The translations under genes and the position numbers were made by a program. This document shows positions 1 to 5,369 of a stretch of DNA of 5,369 nt, piece by piece (positions within the stretch are counted from its first letter, which is position 1; the number at the start of each line of letters is the position of its first letter). Location: NCBI GenBank assembly GCA_021413665.1, contig JAIOPW010000332.1, forward strand, positions 1 to 5,369, written 5' to 3'. The notes beneath the pieces are model-generated. The model was not told where the DNA came from, ran no database searches, and saw only the letters and a list, made by a program, of their open reading frames with translations. Origin of the DNA: Rhodocyclales bacterium (GTDB taxonomy: Bacteria > Pseudomonadota > Gammaproteobacteria > Burkholderiales > Rhodocyclaceae).

Positions 1-1027
1 CGGCCGCCGTGGCTTCCGGCCTTGCCAGCGCGCGCGCCTTCTCCGCCATCTGCGCCAATTGCTGGCGCGACAAATTCCTGATCTCGGCCAGGCGCGCCGG
101 CGTCAACTGATCCTGGGGCAGCAGGATCGCCGCCCCGGCGCTGCTGAGGAAACGCGCGTTCGATGTCTGGTGGTCATCCACCGCGCGAGGGAAAGGCACC
201 AGCAGGCTGGCGACGCCTGCTGCCGCCAGTTCCGCCACCGTCAGGGCGCCGGCGCGGCAGATCACCAGGTCGGCCCAGTCGTAGGCGCCGGCCATGTCAT
301 TGACGAAGGCCACGCACTCTGCCTTGACGCCGGCCGAGATGTAGTAACTCTTCAGCAGCGGCAGGTGCTTTTCCCCGGACTGGTGCACCACCAGCGGCCG
401 CTCGTTTTCCGGCATCAGCGCCAGCGCCCTGGGCAAGGCTTCGTTGAGCGCCTGCGCGCCTAGACTTCCGCCGACGACAAGCACGCGCAAGGGGCCCTCA
501 TGTTGCGCATAACGAAGAGTCGGCGCCGGCAATGCGGCGATTTCCGGGCGTACCGGATTGCCCACCCAGTCGCCCTTCTTCAGCACCTCGGGGAAGCCGG
601 TGAGGATGCGATCGGCGACGCCGGCCAGCACGCGGTTGGCGAGGCCGGCAACGGAGTTCTGTTCATGCAGCAGCAGTGGAATCCCTTGCAGGGAAGCCAT
701 CATGCCGCCGGGAAAGCTGATGTAGCCGCCCATGCCCAGCACCACGTCGGGCCGGATGCGCTTGAGCTGCGACCAGGCCTGGCTGAAACCGCGCAGCAGG
801 TTGTAGGGCAGCAACAGCTTGCGCAGGATGCCCTTGCCGCGCAGTGCGGAAAAGCGCACCCAGGCCATCTCGTAGCCGCGCCCGGCGGTAAGCTGCGACT
901 CCATGCCATCCGGGTTGCCCAGCCAGGCGATCTTCCAGCCCGCCGCCTTCAAGTGCTCGGCCACCGCCAGCCCCGGCATGATGTGCCCGCCCGTGCCGCC
1001 GGCCATGATGAGAAGCGTCCTGGTCAT
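1..1027 (-). CDS. murG: MurG, lipid II-forming GlcNAc transferase (C-terminus cut by window edge)
   Basis: UDP-N-acetylglucosamine:undecaprenyl-pyrophosphoryl-MurNAc-pentapeptide GlcNAc transferase, a GT-B enzyme (family GT28) on the cytoplasmic face of the inner membrane that turns lipid I into lipid II. I translated the minus strand by hand from 1027 to base 1: it stays open for 342 codons with no frameshift. N-terminal domain: glycine loop GGTGGH at residues 10-15, second loop GMGGY at 98-102 followed by ISFPGG, HEQN at 121-124, GNPVR at 156-160. C-terminal UDP-GlcNAc domain: GGSLGAQALN at 186-195, HQSG at 215-218, CRAGALTVAEL at 257-267, VPFP at 277-280 and DDHQTSNA at 284-291. MurG is usually about 355-365 residues, so only some 10-25 are missing. 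The start ATG overlaps the ftsW stop (ATGA), with a GAGGGGG stretch 8 nt upstream, which supports this start. Next in the cluster would be murC or a similar gene, outside the window. Confidence 0.97.
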   Translation of the reverse strand, partial: MTRTLLIMAGGTGGHIMPGLAVAEHLKAAGWKIAWLGNPDGMESQLTAGRGYEMAWVRFSALRGKGILRKLLLPYNLLRGFSQAWSQLKRIRPDVVLGMGGYISFPGGMMASLQGIPLLLHEQNSVAGLANRVLAGVADRILTGFPEVLKKGDWVGNPVRPEIAALPAPTLRYAQHEGPLRVLVVGGSLGAQALNEALPRALALMPENERPLVVHQSGEKHLPLLKSYYISAGVKAECVAFVNDMAGAYDWADLVICRAGALTVAELAAAGVASLLVPFPRAVDDHQTSNARFLSSAGAAILLPQDQLTPARLAEIRNLSRQQLAQMAEKARALARPEATAA

Positions 1028-2187
1028 ACCTGCTGCCCCCTCATCAATTGCCGGTTCTCCCAGTCAACCCGGAGCAAAATCCCGAGCGCCAGGCAATTGG
1101 CGACGATGCCGGAGCCGCCGAAGCTCATCAGCGGCAGGGTCAGGCCCTTGGTCGGCAGCAGGCCCATGTTCACGCCCATGTTGATGAAGCCCTGCACGCC
1201 GAGCCAGATGCCGATGCCTTGTGCCACCAGCCCGGCATGCACGCGGCCGAGCACCAGCGCCTGGCGGCCGATGGCGAAGGAGCGCTGCACCAATAGCGCA
1301 AACATTCCGACCACGGCGCAGACGCCGACGAAGCCGAGTTCCTCGGCGATCACTGCCAGCAGGAAATCGGTATGGGCCTCGGGCAGGTAGAACAGCTTTT
1401 CGACGCTGGCGCCAAGGCCGACGCCGAGCCACTCGCCGCGGCCGAAGGCGATCAGCGCGTGCGAAAGCTGGTAGCCCTTGCCGAAGGCGTCCTGCCAGGG
1501 ATCCATGAAGCCGAAGATGCGCTCGCGCCGGTAGGGCGAAACCCAGATCATGATGACGAAGCTGACCGCGAGGATCACCACCAGGACGGCGAAGACGCGT
1601 GCGTTGATGCCGCCGAGGAAGAGGATGCCGGTGGCGATGCAGAGGATCACCACCAGCGCGCCGAAGTCCGGCTCCTTCAGCAGCAGGAAGCCGACCAGCA
1701 CCATCACCAGCGCCATCGGCCCGAAACCGCGCATGAAGCTACCCATGTCATCCAGCTTGCGCGTGGTGTAGTCGGCGGCGTAGAGCACGACGAAGAGCTT
1801 CATCAATTCGGAGGGCTGCAGGTTGATCGGGCCGAGGCCGATCCAGCGCTGCGCGCCATTGACCGAACGCCCGACATGGGGAATCAACACCAGCAACAGC
1901 AGCGCGACGCCGGCCAGAAACAGCCAGGGTGCCGCCTGCTGCCACAGGCGCAGCGGAATCTGGAACGCCATCACGCCGGCCACCAGCCCGATGCACAAGA
2001 ACACCGCATGACGAAACAGGAAGTAGGCGGACTGGTTGCCGGTGAAACGGCTGCCTTCGGCCATGGCGATCGACGACGAATACACCATCACCAGCCCGAG
2101 CAGCAGCAGACCGACCGCGGGCCACAGCAACAGGCCGTCGAGTTCGGCAGGGGCCTGGCTGGCCTGCGCCGCGTAGCCCCGGGTCAT
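1024..2187 (-). CDS. ftsW: FtsW, SEDS-family septal peptidoglycan glycosyltransferase
   Basis: Polytopic inner-membrane protein of 387 residues that polymerises lipid II into glycan strands at the division septum, working with the class B penicillin-binding protein FtsI. About ten hydrophobic segments are visible, starting near residue 20 and ending near 373, after a short hydrophilic N-terminus. SEDS signatures in order: NGAQRWIGLGPINLQPSE at 110-127, KEPDFG at 171-176, PEAHTDF at 269-275, AEELGF at 281-286 and the C-terminal GLLPTKGLTLPLMSFGGSG at 342-360. Asp274 of HTDF should correspond to the proposed catalytic Asp of SEDS enzymes (Asp297 in E. coli FtsW, from memory). RodA is the main alternative; the position between murD and murG and the LMSFGGSG ending favour FtsW. 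The start ATG at 2187 overlaps the murD TGA (ATGA) and has GGAG 8 nt upstream; the open frame upstream of it is a shadow of murD. The stop overlaps the murG start. Confidence 0.97.
   Translation of the reverse strand: MTRGYAAQASQAPAELDGLLLWPAVGLLLLGLVMVYSSSIAMAEGSRFTGNQSAYFLFRHAVFLCIGLVAGVMAFQIPLRLWQQAAPWLFLAGVALLLLVLIPHVGRSVNGAQRWIGLGPINLQPSELMKLFVVLYAADYTTRKLDDMGSFMRGFGPMALVMVLVGFLLLKEPDFGALVVILCIATGILFLGGINARVFAVLVVILAVSFVIMIWVSPYRRERIFGFMDPWQDAFGKGYQLSHALIAFGRGEWLGVGLGASVEKLFYLPEAHTDFLLAVIAEELGFVGVCAVVGMFALLVQRSFAIGRQALVLGRVHAGLVAQGIGIWLGVQGFINMGVNMGLLPTKGLTLPLMSFGGSGIVANCLALGILLRVDWENRQLMRGQQV
1036..1042 (-). promoter_or_regulatory. Ribosome binding site of murG, inside ftsW
   Basis: On the minus strand a GAGGGGG run lies 8 nt before the murG ATG and within the last codons of ftsW. 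It fixes the murG start at 1027 and fits re-initiation or coupled translation at the ATGA overlap. This is inferred from sequence and spacing only. Confidence 0.65.
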
Positions 2188-3683
2188 GCTCCGCGCTCCA
2201 GCGCGCGCACCGCGACAATGAAGGCTTGCGCCCGGTGCTCGTAATTGCGGAACATGTCGAAGCTGGCACACGCCGGCGACAGCAGCACGGCATCGCCCGG
2301 CTGCGCCAGCACATGGGCGCGGCGCACCGCATCCTCCATGTCGCCGGCGCTTTCGATCGCAACGCCGGCGGTGGAGCCGATGGCCTTTTCGATCAGCGGG
2401 CCGTCGCGCCCGATCAGCACGGCGGCGCGGGCATGGCGCGCGACAGCCTTGCGCAGCGGCGAAAAGTCCTGCCCCTTGCCGTCCCCCCCGAGGATCACCA
2501 CGACCTTTCGATCGTGCTGAATCTCGGCAAGCCGAGCAGGTGCGCCATCGCTCCCGACCTCCCTTCCCGAGGAAGGGAGGCGACTCTTCCGGGCGGCCAG
2601 TTGGCCGCCAATCCCATTCAGGGCGGCAACCGTGGCGCCGACATTGGTGCCCTTGGAATCGTCGTACCAGACCACGCCATCCAGGTCGGCAATCTTTTCG
2701 ACCCGGTGCGGCAGGCCGCTGAAACTGCGCAGGGCGGGCAACAAGGCGCTCGCGTCGAAGCCGAGGCTGGTACAAAGCGCCAGCGCGGCCATCGCGTTGG
2801 CGGCATTGTGCAGACCGGCCAGCGGCAATTCGGAAACCGGCAGCAGAAAGCGTTCGCCCTGCACCAGCCAGGATTCGCCGCGATTCGGGCGCAGGCCGAA
2901 ATCGTCCTCGCCAGCCGGCGCGTCGAGTCCAAAGCTGATGATGTGGCGATCCGCCAGCACCATCCGGCATACGCGCGGATCGTTCCGATTGAGCACCTGG
3001 ACGCCCGGCGCTCCTTCGGCGCTCTGGAATATCCGCGCCTTGGCCGAGGCGTATTCGTCGAGGTCGATGTAACGGTCGAGGTGGTCGTCGGAAATGTTGA
3101 GCACCGTCGCCGCCGCAGGATTCAGCGTCTCGGTGGTTTCGAGCTGGAAGCTCGACAGTTCCAGCACCCAGACCTGCGGCAGGGCGTTTGCGTCCTGGGC
3201 ATCCATCAATGCCGTGAGCGCCGCCGGAGAAATGTTGCCGGCGACGCCCACCGTCTTGCCCGTCACGCGCAACAGATGCCCCGTCAGCGCCGTAGTGGTG
3301 GTCTTGCCGTTGGTGCCAGTGATCGCCAGCACCGGTACCGCGGCCGGCAGGCCCGCGTTCGCCGCACGCAGGCCCCGGGCGAACAGTTCAATCTCGCCGA
3401 CCACGGGAATGCCGGCGGCACGGGCGTGGATCACCACCATCAGTCCACCCGAAAGTCCCGGCGAGAGGACGAGCAGATCGATGCCGGCCAGTAGCGCCTT
3501 GCCAAACTCGCCCGGGACAAAGTCGGCGCTGACGACGCGGCGACGCAGCTCGTCCAGGTAAGGCGGCGCGGCCCTCGTATCGGCCACCCGCACCCGCGCC
3601 CCCTGCCGCGCGCACCAGCACGCGGCGGCCAGCCCGGATTCACCGAGGCCGAGGACGAGGACGTGTTTGCCTTCCAGCTTCAT
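2184..3683 (-). CDS. murD: MurD, UDP-MurNAc-L-Ala:D-Glu ligase with an extra C-terminal-domain loop
   Basis: Cytoplasmic ATP-dependent ligase that adds D-glutamate to UDP-MurNAc-L-alanine. 499 residues, against about 438 in E. coli. N-terminal UDP-binding domain: LGLGESGLA at 11-19 and SPGL at 74-77. Central ATPase domain: P-loop GTNGKT at 123-128, AGN at 148-150, LELSSFQLE at 174-182, DDHLDRY at 199-205 and Lys215, which matches the carbamylated lysine of Mur ligases (E. coli Lys198). HNAANAMAA lies at 292-300. C-terminal domain: FSGLPHRVE at 321-329, DDSKGTNVGAT at 341-351, LGGDGKGQDFSPL at 398-410 and SPACASFDMF at 469-478. All key residues are present, so the enzyme should be active. The oddity is residues about 361-392, between ALNGIG and VVVILGGDGK: E. 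coli has about six residues there. This loop contains an in-frame DNA palindrome, listed separately. The start at 3683 shares one base with the mraY stop (TGATG); only a weak GAAGA precedes it, suggesting dependence on coupling to mraY. Confidence 0.97.
   Translation of the reverse strand: MKLEGKHVLVLGLGESGLAAACWCARQGARVRVADTRAAPPYLDELRRRVVSADFVPGEFGKALLAGIDLLVLSPGLSGGLMVVIHARAAGIPVVGEIELFARGLRAANAGLPAAVPVLAITGTNGKTTTTALTGHLLRVTGKTVGVAGNISPAALTALMDAQDANALPQVWVLELSSFQLETTETLNPAAATVLNISDDHLDRYIDLDEYASAKARIFQSAEGAPGVQVLNRNDPRVCRMVLADRHIISFGLDAPAGEDDFGLRPNRGESWLVQGERFLLPVSELPLAGLHNAANAMAALALCTSLGFDASALLPALRSFSGLPHRVEKIADLDGVVWYDDSKGTNVGATVAALNGIGGQLAARKSRLPSSGREVGSDGAPARLAEIQHDRKVVVILGGDGKGQDFSPLRKAVARHARAAVLIGRDGPLIEKAIGSTAGVAIESAGDMEDAVRRAHVLAQPGDAVLLSPACASFDMFRNYEHRAQAFIVAVRALERGA
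2196..2199 (-). promoter_or_regulatory. Ribosome binding site of ftsW, inside murD
   Basis: GGAG on the minus strand, 8 nt before the ftsW ATG at 2187 and inside the last codons of murD. It decides the ftsW start among several upstream in-frame possibilities and fits coupled translation with murD. Confidence 0.6.
2558..2580. repeat. Perfect inverted repeat inside the murD coding sequence
   Basis: Arms CCTCCCTTCC (2558-2567) and GGAAGGGAGG (2571-2580) are exact reverse complements around a 3 nt loop, giving a 10 bp GC-rich hairpin. Further out, TCG at 2548-2550 can pair with CGA at 2581-2583 if seven bases bulge. In the murD frame the hairpin covers about residues 368-376 (RLPSSGREV). It sits in the middle of the loop that E. 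coli MurD lacks. This looks like a dispersed palindromic element carried in frame. It is not followed by a T-run, so I do not read it as a terminator. Origin as a repeat family cannot be proved from one copy. Confidence 0.75.
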
Positions 3684-4852
3684 CAGCGTATCTTCAGCGT
3701 CGACAAGCCGAACAGCACCAGCAGGATGGTGATGATCCAGAAGCGGACCACGACCTGGGTCTCCTTCCACCCGGTCTGCTCGAAGTGGTGGTGCAAAGGC
3801 GCCATGCGCAGGATGCGGCGGCCTTCGCCGTAACGCTTCTTGGTGTACTTGAACCAGCCCACCTGGAGCATCACCGACAGGGTCTCGGCGACGAACACGC
3901 CGCCCATGATGAAGAGCACGATTTCCTGGCGCGCCACCACCGCCACCGCGCCCAACGCCGCGCCCAGTGCGAGGGCGCCGACGTCGCCCATGAAGACCTC
4001 GGCCGGATAGGCGTTGAACCAGAGGAAGCCGAGGCCCGCGCCGGCCAGCGCGCCGCAGAACACCGTCAGTTCACCGGCGCCGGGGATGTAGGGCAGCAGC
4101 AGGTATTTCGAGAACACCGAGTTGCCCGCGACGTAGGCGAAGATGCCGAGCGCCGCGCCGACCAGCACGGTGGGCATGATGGCGAGGCCGTCGAGGCCGT
4201 CGGTCAGATTCACCGCGTTGCTGGTGCCGACAATCACCAGGTAAGTCAGCAGGATGAAACCGAACATGCCCAGCGGATAGGTCACGCTCTTGAAGAAGGG
4301 CACGATGAGGGCGGTCTGCTGCGGCAGTTCCAGGGTAAAGCCGGAAGACACCCACTGGAAGAACAACTGCACCACCTTTTCGTTGTTGGGCGCCGAAATC
4401 GAGAACGCCAGGTAGATCGCGGCGATCAGGCCCACCACCGACTGCCAGAAGAACTTGGCTCGTGCCGAGAGGCCATCGGGGTTGCGATAGACCACCTTGC
4501 GCCAGTCATCCACCCAGCCCACCGCGCCAAAGCCGAAGGTGACGATCAGCACGATCCAGATGAAGCGATTGGACAGGTCCGCCCACAGCAACGTCGACAC
4601 GCCGAGCGAAATCAGGATCAGCGCGCCGCCCATGGTCGGCGTGCCGGCCTTGATCAGATGTGTCTGCGGGCCGTCGCTGCGCACCGACTGGCCGATCTTC
4701 TTCGCCGCCAGCCAGCGGATCACCGCCGGGCCGAAGACGAACGAAATGCTCAATGCGGTCATGGTCGCCAGCACCGCCCGCAGGGTGATGTAGCCGAAGA
4801 CATTGAAGCCCCGGAAGTCCTTGGCGAGCCATTGGGCGAGTTCTAGCAACAT
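3683..4852 (-). CDS. mraY: MraY, phospho-MurNAc-pentapeptide translocase (lipid I synthase)
   Basis: Inner-membrane enzyme that transfers phospho-MurNAc-pentapeptide from its UDP carrier to undecaprenyl phosphate, giving lipid I and UMP; Mg-dependent. 389 residues, the length I recall for betaproteobacterial MraY (E. coli 360), with about ten hydrophobic segments. Signatures: TPTMGG at 71-76, the Asp pair D115-D116 in GWVDDWRK, NAVNLTDGLDGLA at 212-224, FNAYPAEVFMGDVGALALG at 279-297 with catalytic-type Asp290, and the cytoplasmic APLHHHFE at 351-358 with the His triad at 354-356. The ATG at 4852 has AGAGG 7 nt upstream and gives the normal MLLELAQWL N-terminus. The frame stays open further upstream through the intergenic element and an out-of-frame part of murF, but that extension is not MraY-like. 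The stop shares one base with the murD start. Unlike its downstream neighbours, it is separated from the gene before it (murF) by 139 bases. Confidence 0.98.
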   Translation of the reverse strand: MLLELAQWLAKDFRGFNVFGYITLRAVLATMTALSISFVFGPAVIRWLAAKKIGQSVRSDGPQTHLIKAGTPTMGGALILISLGVSTLLWADLSNRFIWIVLIVTFGFGAVGWVDDWRKVVYRNPDGLSARAKFFWQSVVGLIAAIYLAFSISAPNNEKVVQLFFQWVSSGFTLELPQQTALIVPFFKSVTYPLGMFGFILLTYLVIVGTSNAVNLTDGLDGLAIMPTVLVGAALGIFAYVAGNSVFSKYLLLPYIPGAGELTVFCGALAGAGLGFLWFNAYPAEVFMGDVGALALGAALGAVAVVARQEIVLFIMGGVFVAETLSVMLQVGWFKYTKKRYGEGRRILRMAPLHHHFEQTGWKETQVVVRFWIITILLVLFGLSTLKIR

Positions 4853-4859
4853 GGGTAAA

Positions 4860-4864
4860 CCTCT
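4860..4864 (-). promoter_or_regulatory. Ribosome binding site of mraY
   Basis: AGAGG on the minus strand, 7 nt before the mraY ATG. It sits just outside the repeat element whose edge is at 4869, so mraY keeps its own initiation site although the element separates it from murF. It also argues against the longer upstream-extended start. Confidence 0.7.
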
Positions 4865-4868
4865 TTTG

Positions 4869-4980
4869 CCACAGAGGGCACAGAGAAGGGCAAAGGACAG
4901 AGACTTGGCAGGGCTTTCCTCCGTTGCCTGCCCGCGAAGGGGAATCCCGGGCACGCAGGGCGCCCCTGTATCCTCTGTGG
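4869..4980. repeat. MITE-like intergenic element with terminal inverted repeats
   Basis: This 112 bp segment fills most of the 139 bp murF-mraY gap. Its ends are imperfect inverted repeats: CCACAGAGGGCACAG at 4869-4883, and at 4966-4980 the reverse complement of CCACAGAGGATACAG (13 of 15 positions match, the outer 9 exactly). Near the left end the CACAGAG-type motif recurs (ACAGAG at 4880-4885 and 4897-4902). Inside, TGCCCG (4929-4934) can pair with CGGGCA (4948-4953). It carries no convincing gene. Ends of the CCACAGAG...CACAGAG kind recur between genes in many environmental proteobacterial genomes as I recall them, so a small non-autonomous mobile or palindromic repeat is the best reading. 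No target-site duplication is obvious. Exact borders and mobility are inference. Confidence 0.6.
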
Positions 4981-4991
4981 CTGATTGGTTT

Positions 4992-5369
4992 TCATGGCTT
5001 TTCCGTAATCTCGTCCACCACCCGCTCCATGCGCATGAAGCGCGAACCCTTGACCAGCACCGTGGTCTGCGGCCCGAGTTCGTTCGACAGCGTCTTGACC
5101 AGGTCGTCGAGTCGCAGGAAATGCTCGCCGCCCTCGCCGAAATTGGCGGCCGCCGCCGCGGACAACTCGCCCAGACAGAGCATGCGGTCGATGCCGTGGC
5201 TCTTGGCATAGCCGCCGATCTCGTCGTGAAACTGGCCGGCGGCGGCGCCGGCCTCGCCCATGTCACCCATGACAAAAATGCGCCGGCCGGGTACGGCGGC
5301 CAGCACGTCGATCGCCGCGCGCATGGAATCGGGATTGGCGTTGTAGCTATCGTCCACCACCAGCGCCCC
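4992..5369 (-). CDS. murF: MurF, UDP-MurNAc-tripeptide:D-Ala-D-Ala ligase (C-terminal part only)
   Basis: Cytoplasmic ATP-dependent ligase that adds the D-Ala-D-Ala dipeptide, completing the UDP-MurNAc-pentapeptide that MraY uses. Only the last 125 residues are here; the full protein is usually around 450-470, and the rest lies beyond the window edge. The frame is open from base 5369 to the TGA at 4992. The visible part is the C-terminal Mur ligase domain: DDSYNANPDSM near the window edge (the MurF form of the DDSxxxN motif), then RRIFVMGDMGEAG, and the family ending VLVKGSRFMRMERVV shortly before the stop. No damage is seen in this part. The stop is followed by the repeat element and then mraY, in place of the tight junctions seen between the downstream genes. 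Confidence 0.96.
   Translation of the reverse strand, partial: GALVVDDSYNANPDSMRAAIDVLAAVPGRRIFVMGDMGEAGAAAGQFHDEIGGYAKSHGIDRMLCLGELSAAAAANFGEGGEHFLRLDDLVKTLSNELGPQTTVLVKGSRFMRMERVVDEITEKP

Noticed and set aside
500..1390. Plus-strand open frame of 296 codons
   Set aside because: It lies antisense to murG and the end of ftsW, both confirmed by their motifs, and its translation looks like no protein family. High GC content produces such stop-free antisense frames.
1372..2244. Plus-strand open frame of 290 codons, rich in His, Gln, Asp and Glu
   Set aside because: Antisense shadow of ftsW: codons for hydrophobic residues on one strand read as polar ones on the other. No ribosome site or family signature supports it.
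2558..2580. Hairpin in murD as an intrinsic terminator
   Set aside because: No run of T follows it on either strand, and a terminator inside murD would cut off ftsW and murG.
2188..2970. Upstream extension of the ftsW frame into murD
   Set aside because: It is out-of-frame murD sequence with an Arg/Ala/Gly-rich translation. The ATG at 2187 with GGAG upstream gives a normal-length FtsW.
2226..3494. Plus-strand open frame of 422 codons
   Set aside because: Antisense to murD over nearly its whole length, with a low-complexity Arg/Gln/Ala-rich translation and no recognisable domain.
3785..4846. Plus-strand open frame of 353 codons, very rich in His, Gln and Glu
   Set aside because: Exact antisense shadow of the membrane protein gene mraY. 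The composition is the expected complement of hydrophobic codons.
4929..4953. Internal stem in the murF-mraY gap as a terminator or riboswitch
   Set aside because: The stem is only six pairs with no T-run, and nothing resembles a known riboswitch. It is better explained as part of the repeat element.
4853..5275. Upstream extension of the mraY frame through the repeat and part of murF
   Set aside because: It would add 141 residues unlike any MraY, overlapping murF in another frame. The ATG at 4852 has a good ribosome site and gives the normal N-terminus.

Overview
The window is a stretch of a division and cell wall (dcw) cluster from a high-GC proteobacterium. All genes are on the minus strand, so biological order runs from high to low coordinates: murF (C-terminal part), mraY, murD, ftsW, murG (C-terminus cut by the window edge). 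The gene order, the 389-residue MraY and the style of the FtsW and MurG proteins suggest a betaproteobacterium, plausibly Rhodocyclales-like or a related environmental lineage. That placement rests on remembered family features, not on a search.

Layout: 5369-4992 is the end of MurF. 4991-4853 is the only real intergenic gap and carries a 112 bp element with imperfect terminal inverted repeats. 4852-3683 is mraY. 3683-2184 is murD, sharing one base with mraY (TGATG). 2187-1024 is ftsW, sharing four bases with murD (ATGA). 1027-1 is murG, sharing four bases with ftsW (ATGA). There are no RNA genes, CRISPR arrays, complete insertion sequences, or recognisable terminators or promoters. The long plus-strand open frames are antisense shadows of the minus-strand genes.

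The genes form one pathway. MurD adds D-Glu and MurF adds D-Ala-D-Ala to the cytoplasmic UDP-MurNAc peptide. MraY moves the phospho-MurNAc-pentapeptide to undecaprenyl phosphate (lipid I). MurG adds GlcNAc (lipid II). FtsW polymerises lipid II at the septum with its partner transpeptidase. The stop/start overlaps from mraY to murG point to translational coupling in a single transcript whose promoter lies outside the window.

No new system is visible; this is a conserved housekeeping region. Two small repeat-type intrusions are worth a second look. One is the MITE-like element that separates murF from mraY. The other is a roughly 30-residue extra loop in the C-terminal domain of MurD, which contains a perfect 10 bp-arm hairpin read in frame and resembles a palindromic element inserted into an essential gene.
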